A stretch of 23,527 nucleotides of DNA from HGM04593 sp045588345 (GTDB taxonomy: Bacteria; Bacteroidota; Bacteroidia; Bacteroidales; Bacteroidaceae), in NCBI GenBank assembly GCA_045588345.1, contig JAZNDZ010000089.1:1-23527 (forward strand), written 5' to 3'. Numbering within the stretch: the stretch's first letter is position 1; each line of letters begins with the position of its first letter. Position numbers and translations under genes: made by a program. The notes beneath the pieces are model-generated. The model did no database searches and was not told the origin of the DNA. It worked only from the letters and a program-made list of their open reading frames with translations. Shown in pieces: positions 14,536 through 22,829 of the stretch.

Positions 14536-15308
14536 TGAAGAACAGGATAACAGTAATAAAAGTCGGAGGGAAGATTGTCGAGGAGAGCGAAAGCCTCGGC
14601 AATCTTCTTGACCGTTTTACGCAGATTGAAGGGCGCAAGGTGCTCATACATGGCGGAGGACGCTCAGCAACACGCATAGCCGAAAGGCTTGGCATAGAGA
14701 GCCGCATGGTCGACGGCCGCCGCATAACCGACAGCGACACCCTTCAGGTGGTTACAATGGTTTATGGAGGCCTTGTGAACAAGAACATTGTTGCACAACT
14801 GCAGGCACGTGGCGTGAACGCGCTGGGGCTGACCGGTGCCGACTGCAACATAATAAAAGCACACAAACGGCCCGTGGCAAACATTGACTATGGTTTCGTG
14901 GGCGACGTGGAACATGCCGACGGCAACATGCTTTCAAACCTCATTGAACAAGGCATAACTCCCATTGTGGCACCGCTGACACACGACGGAAAGGGGAACC
15001 TCTTGAACACAAATGCCGACACCATGGCAGCCGAAACAGCCAAGGCACTTGCCGCACATTACAATGTTACTCTAATATACTGTTTTGAACTCCCCGGAGT
15101 TATGCGCGACCCCGATGATGCAGGGAGCCTCATCGCCACAATCACACACGACAGTTACCGCACACTGCTTGCCGACGGCACAGTCAGCGGCGGCATGATT
15201 CCAAAGATAGACAATGCCTTCAACGCCATAGAAAACGGTGTAAAAGAGGTTATCATAACACGTGCCGATGCCATTGACGGCAAACATGGCACTCACATAA
15301 TCCAATGA
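14535..15308 (+). CDS. argB: Acetylglutamate kinase (or succinylglutamate kinase)
   Basis: A 257-residue amino-acid-kinase-fold protein. It has the N-terminal K-V-G-G-K (9-13), HGGGRS at 39-44, the substrate-binding RRITDSDTL (62-70), and the nucleotide-side NTNADTMAAE and SGGMIPKI. It phosphorylates the acylated glutamate in arginine synthesis. In Bacteroides the pathway is known to use succinylated intermediates, so the real substrate may be N-succinylglutamate; the sequence alone does not decide. I use ATG 14535; a TTG one codon earlier is less likely. Its stop overlaps the next ATG. Confidence 0.93.
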   Translation: MKNRITVIKVGGKIVEESESLGNLLDRFTQIEGRKVLIHGGGRSATRIAERLGIESRMVDGRRITDSDTLQVVTMVYGGLVNKNIVAQLQARGVNALGLTGADCNIIKAHKRPVANIDYGFVGDVEHADGNMLSNLIEQGITPIVAPLTHDGKGNLLNTNADTMAAETAKALAAHYNVTLIYCFELPGVMRDPDDAGSLIATITHDSYRTLLADGTVSGGMIPKIDNAFNAIENGVKEVIITRADAIDGKHGTHIIQ

Positions 15309-16015
15309 CTATAAAGAAAAGCGACTTGTTGCACCCGTGTTGGGGGCGTATTATTGTAACACGCAACCCAAGAGCGCGAAGGATAATCATGCGGGCACTG
15401 CCCGATGCCATTCATGTGACAACACCGCCTTATGCCACAAAAGCCGACATTGAGCATGCCCTTGACCAATGCGGCGAGGAACTGCTACGCAGACAAAAGG
15501 AGAACAGCCGGGCAACCATTGGAAAGGATTATTCAATTGATACCCCAAACTTCAGGATAAGAATTATTGAAGACAACTGCACCGGAATAAAGATTACCGG
15601 TTGCAATGGCACATACACAATATACAGCCCGCAAGGAACCGACTACTCAAATGAGAACATACAGCAGAAACTGCGACAAGGGATAAAGGCGGCAATGAAA
15701 CATTGTGCGGCCACATTATTGCCGGCACGCCTTGAAGCGCTTGCCCAAAAGCATGGGTTCAAATACAGCAACTGCACCGTGCGTGATGCACGCTCGCGCT
15801 GGGGAAGCTGTTCGTCACGCCGAAGCATAAGCCTCAACATTCACCTTGTTGTGTTGCCCGACAGACTCATAGACTACGTTCTGCTGCATGAACTATGCCA
15901 CACTGTAGAGATGAACCACAGCGAGAAGTTCTGGGCACTGATGGACCGTTGTACAGCACCGGCACGCTCCAGAACATTGCGGGCCGAACTGAAAAAAGAG
16001 AAGTTCTTAGTTTAG
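15305..16015 (+). CDS. YgjP-like (DUF45/M48-type) zinc metallopeptidase
   Basis: 236 residues. The C-terminal third holds the metal site LLHELCHTVEMNHSEKFW: H195, E196, H199 and the third ligand H205. Before it is VRDARSRWGSCSSRRSISLN, the conserved R-x-x-RWGSCS block of the YgjP/DUF45 family. The N-terminal half is a poorly conserved beta-rich region. Family members are soluble putative zinc proteases of mostly unknown substrate. It is coupled to argB (ATGA overlap). Its stop overlaps the stop of the convergent CPBP gene by 4 bp, leaving no room for a terminator. Confidence 0.85.
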   Translation: MTIKKSDLLHPCWGRIIVTRNPRARRIIMRALPDAIHVTTPPYATKADIEHALDQCGEELLRRQKENSRATIGKDYSIDTPNFRIRIIEDNCTGIKITGCNGTYTIYSPQGTDYSNENIQQKLRQGIKAAMKHCAATLLPARLEALAQKHGFKYSNCTVRDARSRWGSCSSRRSISLNIHLVVLPDRLIDYVLLHELCHTVEMNHSEKFWALMDRCTAPARSRTLRAELKKEKFLV

Positions 16016-16920
16016 GGAACCGGTTCTGCTTCCTTGGCAGGTTCGTCACTATCGTGCCATGGTACCGGCACAGGAGGCAACGACCTGTGCAGTTTCAATG
16101 CAATGAAAACCGATACCGTTGCAAAGAACAGGAACGCCACAACGTCTACGCATATTGTTGCCGCAGGAGAGAGAAAATCACCAATGATTTCACTCTCATC
16201 GGACGAGCCGAACATAAGTGTGGTAATCGTAGCAAAGGTGTTGTTAAGAACATGGCCCACAATCACCGACATGAGACTGCCTGTGCGGTAATACATCCAA
16301 CCGAAAATTATACCCAACAAAGTTGCATAGACAACCTGCACGGGGTTCATGTGGAATATTCCGAATATAAGCGCAGACACAATTATGGCCGTCCTTGCCG
16401 AACGCAGGTTGCGCAGCATGCAGCCCTGGATTGCACCACGGAACATTACCTCCTCGAGAATGGGAGCCAGAATGGATATTGTGAATGCACCGAGAATGGT
16501 GTGGCTTAAGCCTTCAAACTCGTTCTCGAGTATATTCTCAAGCGGCAGCCACTGCACAAATATGTTCAAAGCGAACATTGAGGTGAAAACCAATGCCGTA
16601 GAGAGCAACAGCGGTTGCATTGCCAAGGACCCCAACAGGCTCTTGCGCAGACGGAACAATTTAGTAAGATGCATAAAAAGAAGCATTGCGGCTGCCGACA
16701 AGAAGAGGCCTATTGCCATGGCATCAATGGTATACTCCTGCATTACAGGACTGTTCATCAACGCATCGGGATTCTGCAGCATATCAGTATCCAACCGGCC
16801 GCTGATGACAGCATATATCATATAACCGGCTAACGCAAAACCTGTAAAAACAGCCTGGAAACCGGTATAGGCAACCAGAATCAGAGCCACAATTCCAACA
16901 ATTCTAAAGAACTTTTTCAT
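16012..16920 (-). CDS. CPBP-family intramembrane metalloprotease
   Basis: A 302-residue polytopic membrane protein with about eight hydrophobic segments. The Abi/CPBP (Rce1-like) motifs are all present: EEVMFR (E156, E157, R161), FGIFH with H190, and HVLNN with H223 and N226/N227. These form the metal site within the membrane. In bacteria such proteins are linked to peptide maturation or self-immunity, but the substrate here is unknown. The C-terminus is a Pro/acidic tail. It is the last gene of a minus-strand run behind ribF (7-bp gap). Confidence 0.88.
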   Translation of the reverse strand: MKKFFRIVGIVALILVAYTGFQAVFTGFALAGYMIYAVISGRLDTDMLQNPDALMNSPVMQEYTIDAMAIGLFLSAAAMLLFMHLTKLFRLRKSLLGSLAMQPLLLSTALVFTSMFALNIFVQWLPLENILENEFEGLSHTILGAFTISILAPILEEVMFRGAIQGCMLRNLRSARTAIIVSALIFGIFHMNPVQVVYATLLGIIFGWMYYRTGSLMSVIVGHVLNNTFATITTLMFGSSDESEIIGDFLSPAATICVDVVAFLFFATVSVFIALKLHRSLPPVPVPWHDSDEPAKEAEPVP

Positions 16921-16927
16921 AGTTTAT

Positions 16928-17863
16928 TTATATTCCTCGTTTAACTCTTGCAACATCCACGCCTATCTGAAGTTTAAGCATCTCGATATTGCGGAAGTTT
17001 ATCTCACCCCTCAAGCGGCGTACAGGCTTCACTGTAAGTTTGCTTCCATATATATCGCCGCAAAAGTCTATCATGTGCACCTCAATGCTACGCAGCATCC
17101 TGTCGCACACAGTAGGCTTTACGCCAATATTCATCACCCCTTTGTACTGCTTGCCGTCTAATTCGGCATCCACCTCGTAGACACCATCCGCAGGCAGCAG
17201 TTTCATATCATCGCAAAGTTGGATATTTGCCGTGGGAAAGCCTATGCCGCGACCGATACCGGCTCCTTGCACCACTGTGCCGCTAAAGCCGTAGGGATGA
17301 CCAAGCAGAGCATTGGCTGCTGATATATTGCCCGCACTGAGTTCACGACGGATAACTGTTGAACTCACCTTGCCACCTTCAATTGTGAATGGCGACAGGC
17401 GCATCACCTCAATGCCGAGTTCATGACCATAGCCTGCATACTGTTCAAAACCCTCACCCTCGCACGGCTTGCCGAAATGGTGGTCGTAACCCACACCAAG
17501 GAGTCTTACCCCAAGTGTCTCGGCAAGCACCTCGCGCATAAAGCGCTCTGCACTCATGGATGCCATGCAGGAATCAAAATCGAGCATTACCATTCTTTCC
17601 ACTCCAAGGCTTTCCAAAAGAGCAGCCTTCTCGCTGTTGGTGGTGAGCAGGAAGGGTTCACACTCCCCGTCGAACAACAGACGCGGATGACGCTCAAAGG
17701 TAACGGCTGTCAAAGGCAGGCCCTGCGCCATGGCAACAGTGCGCAGTTCGGCAATCATTGCCCTATGTCCGAGATGCACACCGTCAAAAGAGCCTATAGT
17801 CGCGGCACAACCCTGTGCATTGCAGTTTCTTATATCAGTTACAATATCCATAGGTTCAATCAT
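16928..17863 (-). CDS. ribF: Bifunctional riboflavin kinase / FAD synthetase
   Basis: A 311-residue enzyme that makes FMN from riboflavin and then FAD. The N-terminal nucleotidyltransferase shows IGSFDGVHLGH (HLGH at 30-33), the mid-protein SSTVIRREL closes that domain, and the C-terminal flavokinase has GRGIGFPTANI and the GVMNIGVKPT segment. Length is typical. ATG 17861-17863 overlaps the upstream HAD gene by 8 bases; the next ATG (17849-17851, four residues in) would give a short spacer instead, so the exact start is open. Confidence 0.95.
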   Translation of the reverse strand: MIEPMDIVTDIRNCNAQGCAATIGSFDGVHLGHRAMIAELRTVAMAQGLPLTAVTFERHPRLLFDGECEPFLLTTNSEKAALLESLGVERMVMLDFDSCMASMSAERFMREVLAETLGVRLLGVGYDHHFGKPCEGEGFEQYAGYGHELGIEVMRLSPFTIEGGKVSSTVIRRELSAGNISAANALLGHPYGFSGTVVQGAGIGRGIGFPTANIQLCDDMKLLPADGVYEVDAELDGKQYKGVMNIGVKPTVCDRMLRSIEVHMIDFCGDIYGSKLTVKPVRRLRGEINFRNIEMLKLQIGVDVARVKRGI

Positions 17864-18509
17864 TCATTATATCATCGCTCCACGGTGCATTGCGCTCCAT
17901 GAGAACAGAGTCAATACCCAGGCTGCGCGCCACTTCGCAGTTCTCGGCCGAATCGTCAAAGAAAAGGCAGTCACCGGGTTCAACACCCTCAGCAGCCAGC
18001 AGTTGACGGAATATCTCAGGTTCTGGCTTGCGGCAGCGCATACGGTAGGAGAGATAAAGGGCATCAAAGAAATTTGACAATGGTTCGCCCATAGTCTCCA
18101 GGAAACTGCTCTCCACCTTACCCCAATGACCATCATTTATGTTGCTCAGCATTACAATGCGGTAACCACGCTGGCGCAGTTCGCGCAAACGCAGGAACTT
18201 ATAAGGGGCATAATTCCCCAACATCATGTTCCACACCTCATGCAGACGGGCATCGAGCCCTTCGCCAAATTCTTCATGCACAGCGGCCGGCAAATGAGAT
18301 GCCATACAGGCGAACATGTCGGCAGTCGATATGTCGCCGCGGTCATACTTCGTCATATAATCGTTTATGAGACAAGCCTTCTCATTGAATATAGAGGCAT
18401 TGACACCCATTGACATCAGGGCAAGAAACGAGCGCTCGACATGCAGGTCTATAAGCACGCCGCCGAGGTCAAAAATAAGTAGTTTCTTAGCTGTAAACAT
18501 TCCGTTCAT
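17856..18509 (-). CDS. HAD-family hydrolase, subfamily IA (YihX-like)
   Basis: 217 residues from MNGMFTAKK. HAD motifs in order: FDLGGVLID with nucleophile D14, MLSNINDGHW, the motif III lysine in CRKPEPEIF, and FFDDSAEN. The second position of the usual DxD is glycine, as in the YihX-like group that hydrolyses sugar phosphates such as glucose-1-phosphate; the substrate here is not known. A longer frame from 18530 exists, but the extra seven residues are not family-like. It is the first gene of the run with ribF and the CPBP protease. Confidence 0.85.
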   Translation of the reverse strand: MNGMFTAKKLLIFDLGGVLIDLHVERSFLALMSMGVNASIFNEKACLINDYMTKYDRGDISTADMFACMASHLPAAVHEEFGEGLDARLHEVWNMMLGNYAPYKFLRLRELRQRGYRIVMLSNINDGHWGKVESSFLETMGEPLSNFFDALYLSYRMRCRKPEPEIFRQLLAAEGVEPGDCLFFDDSAENCEVARSLGIDSVLMERNAPWSDDIMND

Positions 18510-18642
18510 TTTTTTTACAAACATACACAAAAATTCTCGTATATTGAAATTTTATCTATTTTTGCGCATTGAAACGCGCCGGCAATACAACAAATACACG
18601 CCACCCGGCGGATGTTACATATGTTAACAATATTTAACTACT

Positions 18643-18676
18643 GGGGGGGGTAATTCATGAAGTATTTGTAATTTCG
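18643..18676 (+). promoter_or_regulatory. G8 tract and candidate -7 element before the ABC exporter
   Basis: TAATTTCG (18669-18676) is one base off TAnnTTTG and lies 41 bp before the ATPase start. A run of eight G (18643-18650) sits 18 bases upstream, about where the -33 region would be; no TTTG is there. The 18510-18717 intergenic stretch holds nothing else I recognise. Confidence 0.35.
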
Positions 18677-18717
18677 TCGCGTCAAATGTAAAGAAAGAGA
18701 TATAAAACATATTCACT

Positions 18718-19638
18718 ATGGACATACTAAGAATTGAAAACGTGTCAAAGAGTTTTGCCGACCACGTTGCCCTTGACGACGTGTCGCTGTCGATTCCAGA
18801 AGGGTCGATATATGGTCTTCTTGGCCCCAACGGTGCGGGAAAGACCACTCTGTTGAGAATTATCAACCGCATTACAGCCCCCGATTGCGGGCGCATAATG
18901 TTCTGCGGCAATGAAATCAGTGCCGACGATGTGTACAACATCGGATACATGCCCGAAGAACGCGGTCTTTATAAGAAGATGAAAGTCGGTGAACAGGCAA
19001 TATTCTTTGCCCGCCTTAAAGGCATGTCGCGCAAGGATGCCACAGAAAAACTGAAGGCTTGGTTCCAAAAGTTCGGGATTGAAGACTGGTGGAACAAGAA
19101 CATTGGAGAGCTGTCAAAGGGAATGGCACAGAAGATACAGTTCATTACCACTGTGCTGCACGAACCCAAACTGCTGATATTCGATGAGCCATTCTCGGGT
19201 TTTGACCCCATAAACGCCAACCTTCTCAAGAGCGAGATTCTTGCACTGCGCGACAAAGGCACAACCATAATCTTCTCGACACACAACATGTCGTCGGTCG
19301 AAGAGGTATGCGACCACATTACACTCATTGACAAAGCAAAGAACATTCTCTCGGGCAATGTCAACGAGATTCGCCACAAGCATGGTGCCAACATCTTCGA
19401 GATAGACTACCGCGGCCGCGAGGAGAACCTTGTAGCGGCACTCCACAGTGTGTGCGAGATTATGGACTCTAAACCCTCACCCGCGGGATACAACAAAATG
19501 AAGGTACACATTGCGTCGGATGCCGAGGTGCGTCAAGTGATTGATGCAGCAAACAAATGTGTAGAGATGCGCTCGTTCAGCGAAATTATACCTTCAATGA
19601 ACGACATATTCATCCGCGCCGTGAACGGCAATCTGTAA
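18718..19638 (+). CDS. ABC exporter ATPase, NatA-like
   Basis: A 306-residue ABC ATPase: Walker A GPNGAGKT (36-43), GYMPEERGLYKKM in place of the usual Q-loop wording, signature LSKGM (132-136), Walker B LLIFDEPFSG with D156/E157, and H189 in STHNM. The PEERGLY segment, the LSKGM signature and the ~90-residue C-terminal extension are typical of the NatA group, the ATPase of NatAB-type exporters (Na+ in Bacillus). The permease follows 25 bp downstream. The true substrate cannot be read from the sequence. Confidence 0.9.
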   Translation: MDILRIENVSKSFADHVALDDVSLSIPEGSIYGLLGPNGAGKTTLLRIINRITAPDCGRIMFCGNEISADDVYNIGYMPEERGLYKKMKVGEQAIFFARLKGMSRKDATEKLKAWFQKFGIEDWWNKNIGELSKGMAQKIQFITTVLHEPKLLIFDEPFSGFDPINANLLKSEILALRDKGTTIIFSTHNMSSVEEVCDHITLIDKAKNILSGNVNEIRHKHGANIFEIDYRGREENLVAALHSVCEIMDSKPSPAGYNKMKVHIASDAEVRQVIDAANKCVEMRSFSEIIPSMNDIFIRAVNGNL

Positions 19639-19663
19639 ACACCACAAAAAAAGAAGAAAAGCC

Positions 19664-20989
19664 ATGAAAAGCAAGATAGGAATAATCATAGGACGCGAAT
19701 TCAATGAACGAGTACGCAAAAAATCATTCATCATCACTACCCTGCTGACCCCATTGCTCATGCTTGGTCTGATGGTGGCCCCCGCATTGCTTGCGGAATA
19801 TTCGGGCAACGAGCAGAAGAGTATTGCAGTGGTCGATGACAGCAAGAGCATCGGACATCTGCTGCAAAGTTCGGACGACGTGAGTTTCACACCAACCGCA
19901 CTCCCCATAGAGATTGCACGCAAGGAACACACAGGAGACTTCGCCATTCTGCACATAGGAAAAGAGATAATGACCAACCCGTCCGACATAAGGCTATATA
20001 CAAACTCGACAGCCTCAATAACCCTTGAAATGAACATCGCCACACAGGTGAAGATGGTTGTTGAGGGAATAAAACTGCAACAGCAGCATATTGAAAACCT
20101 GCCGGAAATAATCGCAAGCATACAGACCGATATAAACATGCAGTCATTCGCCAACGACAACACAGCAGAGAACAGCGGCGAAAAGGCCAATTCCTCAATC
20201 GTTGCGACAGTCATTGCATACGTACTCAGTTTCATACTATACATGTTCATTCTGCTGTACGGAGTAATGGTCATGCAATCGGTGATAGAAGAAAAAAACA
20301 GCCGTGTGCTTGAAGTAATGGTATCGTCCGTGCGCCCGCTTGAGATGATGATGGGCAAGATTCTGGGAGTGGCAAGCGTTGCACTGTTGCAGATAACGAT
20401 ATGGCTGCTGATAATACTTGGAGTAGGCTACTTCCTTATTCCCGAACTTATTCCGGACGAGGTAACCATGGCTGTTGGCATGCTGCAACAAGGAGCCACA
20501 CCGGAAAGCCTGGAGACAACAGCCGACATAAGCCTGCTGCAGGCCATTGCTACACTCACCGATGTAGGTTATCTGGCAAAGATTATAGTATCACTGCTGG
20601 TGTTCATGATGGGCGGATTCCTGCTCTATGCCGCACTGTTTGCAGCTGTGGGTTCCGCTGTAGACTCACCGCAGGATGCACAACAATTACAGACACCAAT
20701 AACAATACCCATTATATTGAGCCTTCTGGTAATGCTCTCGGTAATAAACGACCCCACATCGGACCTTGCATTCTGGTTCTCGATGTGCCCCCTGACTTCA
20801 CCCATTGTCATGATGGCACGTATTCCATACGACATACCCACATGGGAAATTCTGCTCTCGTTTGGCATACTCGCAGCCACATTCATGGCAGTCGTGTGGT
20901 TCGCCGGCAAGATTTACAGAGTTGGAATACTTATCCACGGCAGCAAACCATCGTTCAAAGAGTTGTGGAAATGGGTCAGGTATAACTGA
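19664..20989 (+). CDS. ABC exporter permease, NatB-like (ABC-2 type)
   Basis: 441 residues. The short basic N-terminus ends in REFNERVRKKSF, the usual entry to the first membrane helix (about residues 23-44). A roughly 140-residue extracytoplasmic domain follows. Five further hydrophobic segments come next, two before and three after a second loop, with VIEEKNSRVLEVMVSSVRP between them; that E-K-x-x-R-V-x-E-V block is the conserved coupling region of NatB/ABC-2 permeases. It partners the ATPase just upstream. The pair forms a closed two-gene operon ended by a long hairpin. Confidence 0.9.
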   Translation: MKSKIGIIIGREFNERVRKKSFIITTLLTPLLMLGLMVAPALLAEYSGNEQKSIAVVDDSKSIGHLLQSSDDVSFTPTALPIEIARKEHTGDFAILHIGKEIMTNPSDIRLYTNSTASITLEMNIATQVKMVVEGIKLQQQHIENLPEIIASIQTDINMQSFANDNTAENSGEKANSSIVATVIAYVLSFILYMFILLYGVMVMQSVIEEKNSRVLEVMVSSVRPLEMMMGKILGVASVALLQITIWLLIILGVGYFLIPELIPDEVTMAVGMLQQGATPESLETTADISLLQAIATLTDVGYLAKIIVSLLVFMMGGFLLYAALFAAVGSAVDSPQDAQQLQTPITIPIILSLLVMLSVINDPTSDLAFWFSMCPLTSPIVMMARIPYDIPTWEILLSFGILAATFMAVVWFAGKIYRVGILIHGSKPSFKELWKWVRYN

Positions 20990-20991
20990 AA

Positions 20992-21039
20992 ATGACGTGA
21001 ACCCCGAAAGTTTTTTCTGACTTTCGGGGTTCACGTCAT
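20992..21039. terminator. 19-bp perfect hairpin after the ABC exporter
   Basis: 20992-21010 pairs fully with 21021-21039; the 10-nt loop contains six T. No T-run follows on plus. On minus the stem is followed by TTTTC. It starts three bases after the permease stop and also lies beyond the convergent Mrr gene's own hairpin. Confidence 0.7.
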
Positions 21040-21097
21040 ATCAAAGTCATCCTCTTATTGTCGGGAGGGGTGAACAAAAAGCGCATTATAGACTTTG

Positions 21098-21127
21098 TGG
21101 AGTATAAGCATATTGCCTTATACTCCA
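21098..21127 (-). terminator. Hairpin ending the Mrr-like gene
   Basis: An 11-bp perfect stem (TGGAGTATAAG at 21098-21108 with 21117-21127), loop 8 nt, directly next to the stop codon. No clear T-run follows, so termination may be partial. Confidence 0.6.
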
Positions 21128-22054
21128 CTATTCCTCAAAATAATCTCTATCAACTTGCTTTATTTCGTACGTTTGGCGAGTAGACACTCCTAAATTGTAT
21201 TCAATCATATATTTGCATAATTGCTCACCATCAATCAAGACAATTTTTGTTGATTTTGCATCTTTTACACATTTCTTGGCACCTTCCGTAAATGATGATG
21301 TCGTTATAAACACACCCTTTGATGCATGATACTTCATATCTAATGCTCCAGCAAATGCTTGTATCTCTTTACTTCCAACAGGCCCCTTATCCCATCGCTT
21401 TGCTTGAATATAAATAGTGTCAAGCCCTAATTTATCCTCTTTAATAAAACCATCGATCCCTTCATCCCGTGAATATTGAGTAACACCCGCAGCATCCTCA
21501 AAACTACCTCCGTATCCCATTTTTACAAGTAATTCAACTACTAGTTTCTCAAAGAATGCTGGTGACATTTCCAAAACTTTTGCTAATAAATCTTTAGCTA
21601 AATTCTTGTTTATTTGAGAATAAGCATTGTCAATAAGGTCTGTTGGAGTTCCTTCGATAACTGATTCATTCTGCCTTTCAGAAGATAATTTCTTCTTTTC
21701 GTTTCTATCTTTATTACCAGCAACAAATGAGAAGAATGCCGGTATGGTTAATAAGTCAGCCTTGTTAAAACCATTTTCATGTTCAGATAAGAATTTTCTT
21801 CCAAAATCATTTATTTGATATCTTCCTCTTTGTGGTGAGTCAATTAAATTTGCTTGTTGAAAATATGATACAGTCCAACTTGTCTTATCAGAAACTTGTG
21901 TTTTCTTTCCGCTTTTGATAAGGGCGCTTATATCACTTTCTGATAATTGAAAATAATCAATGACATAGTTCCTTAATGTTTCTTGAGTGTGAACATTGCC
22001 ATCACTCAAGCATTTAAGACAAGGATAGAAGAATTCTTCAAATTTGGGTACCAT
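21128..22054 (-). CDS. mrr: Mrr-like type IV restriction endonuclease
   Basis: 308 residues from ATG 22052-22054, nearly the length of E. coli Mrr (304). The N-terminal third (MVPKFEEFFYPCLKCLSDG, then TVSYFQQANLIDSPQRGRYQ) is the Mrr_N winged-helix type. The C-terminal domain has FFEKLVVELLVKMGY, DEGIDG with D201, and the PD-(D/E)xK variant IYIQAKRW with Q217 and K219; Q in place of E is usual for Mrr. Such enzymes cut foreign DNA bearing modified bases, without a methylase partner; none is present here. A longer TTG-started frame from 22114 lacks family character. The gene is AT-rich compared with the exporter next to it and probably acquired. Confidence 0.85.
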   Translation of the reverse strand: MVPKFEEFFYPCLKCLSDGNVHTQETLRNYVIDYFQLSESDISALIKSGKKTQVSDKTSWTVSYFQQANLIDSPQRGRYQINDFGRKFLSEHENGFNKADLLTIPAFFSFVAGNKDRNEKKKLSSERQNESVIEGTPTDLIDNAYSQINKNLAKDLLAKVLEMSPAFFEKLVVELLVKMGYGGSFEDAAGVTQYSRDEGIDGFIKEDKLGLDTIYIQAKRWDKGPVGSKEIQAFAGALDMKYHASKGVFITTSSFTEGAKKCVKDAKSTKIVLIDGEQLCKYMIEYNLGVSTRQTYEIKQVDRDYFEE

Positions 22055-22195
22055 ATTTTGTGAAATTAGTTTCTCAAAAGTAGATATTTTTTTACTATAA
22101 TGCAAACTGAGCAATATCTATTACTAAACAATTACAAAAATTAGTGTTCCCAAGTGGAATTTTGCTCGACAAGGAAAATGCCAATTATTGAACAA

Positions 22196-22344
22196 TTTCG
22201 TTAAGCCAAATGAGCAAAGGCAAGCTTGCTTACACTTTGCCATGGCGAGAAATTGAAGGCAAAGCCAACATTTCGTTAAGCCAAATGAGCAAAGGCGAGC
22301 TTGCTTGCACTTTGCCATGGCGAGAAATTGAAGGCAAAGCCAAC
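22196..22344. repeat. Two 75-bp tandem direct repeats
   Basis: 22196-22269 and 22271-22344 are identical at 72 of 74 positions (A/G at two sites), period 75. Each unit contains GCAAAGG, CTTTGCC and GGCAAAG, so each can form competing hairpins. The period is a multiple of three, but no supported gene crosses the repeats. The whole 22055-22442 stretch holds only these repeats and the insertion-sequence end. Confidence 0.85.
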
Positions 22345-22442
22345 AAGAAAACGAGAACGAAGTGTTCAAGATTATGGCTCACCTGCAAAAGTTGGGGGGA
22401 TGATATAAAAATATTATCTTCGCATAGTTAAAATAAAGTACT

Positions 22443-22829
22443 ATGCAGGACGAAAAAATACTATTGGAATTAGCTCGTTTGATATTGCCATCAGGTTTCA
22501 TTGAAAACTTCAAGATTACAGGTATCACCAGCAATGATATTGATGTTGAGATTTCACTTGATGAGTTCGATAATCTTCCTTCAGAACGCCAAGGCCATAA
22601 GATAGAGTCCAAGGGTTTTCTTGACGCAGTAACAGTGCGAGACTTTCCTCTTCGTGACAAGCGTGTCAATTTTAAGGTACGTCGTCGCAAATGGTACGAC
22701 CACACCACTGACGAGTATTTTACCAACAGCTATGACACCACTTACAAAGGTACCCGCTACTCAATGGAGTTTGCGGCTTTTTTAAAAGCATTACCTGGAG
22801 ACATATCCCCAATCGGCCCGTTCGCTTGA
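22443..22829 (+). CDS. Transposase N-terminal part (ISAon1-type)
   Basis: A 128-residue frame starting MQDEKILLELARLILPSGFI. The body has the E-S-K-G-F-L...T-V-R-D-F-P block and the basic VRRRKWYDH near residues 79-87 that is typical of the N-terminal region of Bacteroidales ISL3/ISAon1 transposases (DNA binding). The family-like part ends at FAAFLK (22785-22787); the last dozen codons belong to the wrong frame. The conserved protein continues in the +1 frame from 22786 (KHYLETYPQSARSLE). Confidence 0.8.
   Translation: MQDEKILLELARLILPSGFIENFKITGITSNDIDVEISLDEFDNLPSERQGHKIESKGFLDAVTVRDFPLRDKRVNFKVRRRKWYDHTTDEYFTNSYDTTYKGTRYSMEFAAFLKALPGDISPIGPFA

Noticed and set aside
22055..22114. Longer TTG start for the Mrr-like gene
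   Set aside because: ATG 22054 gives a protein of family length starting directly with the winged helix.
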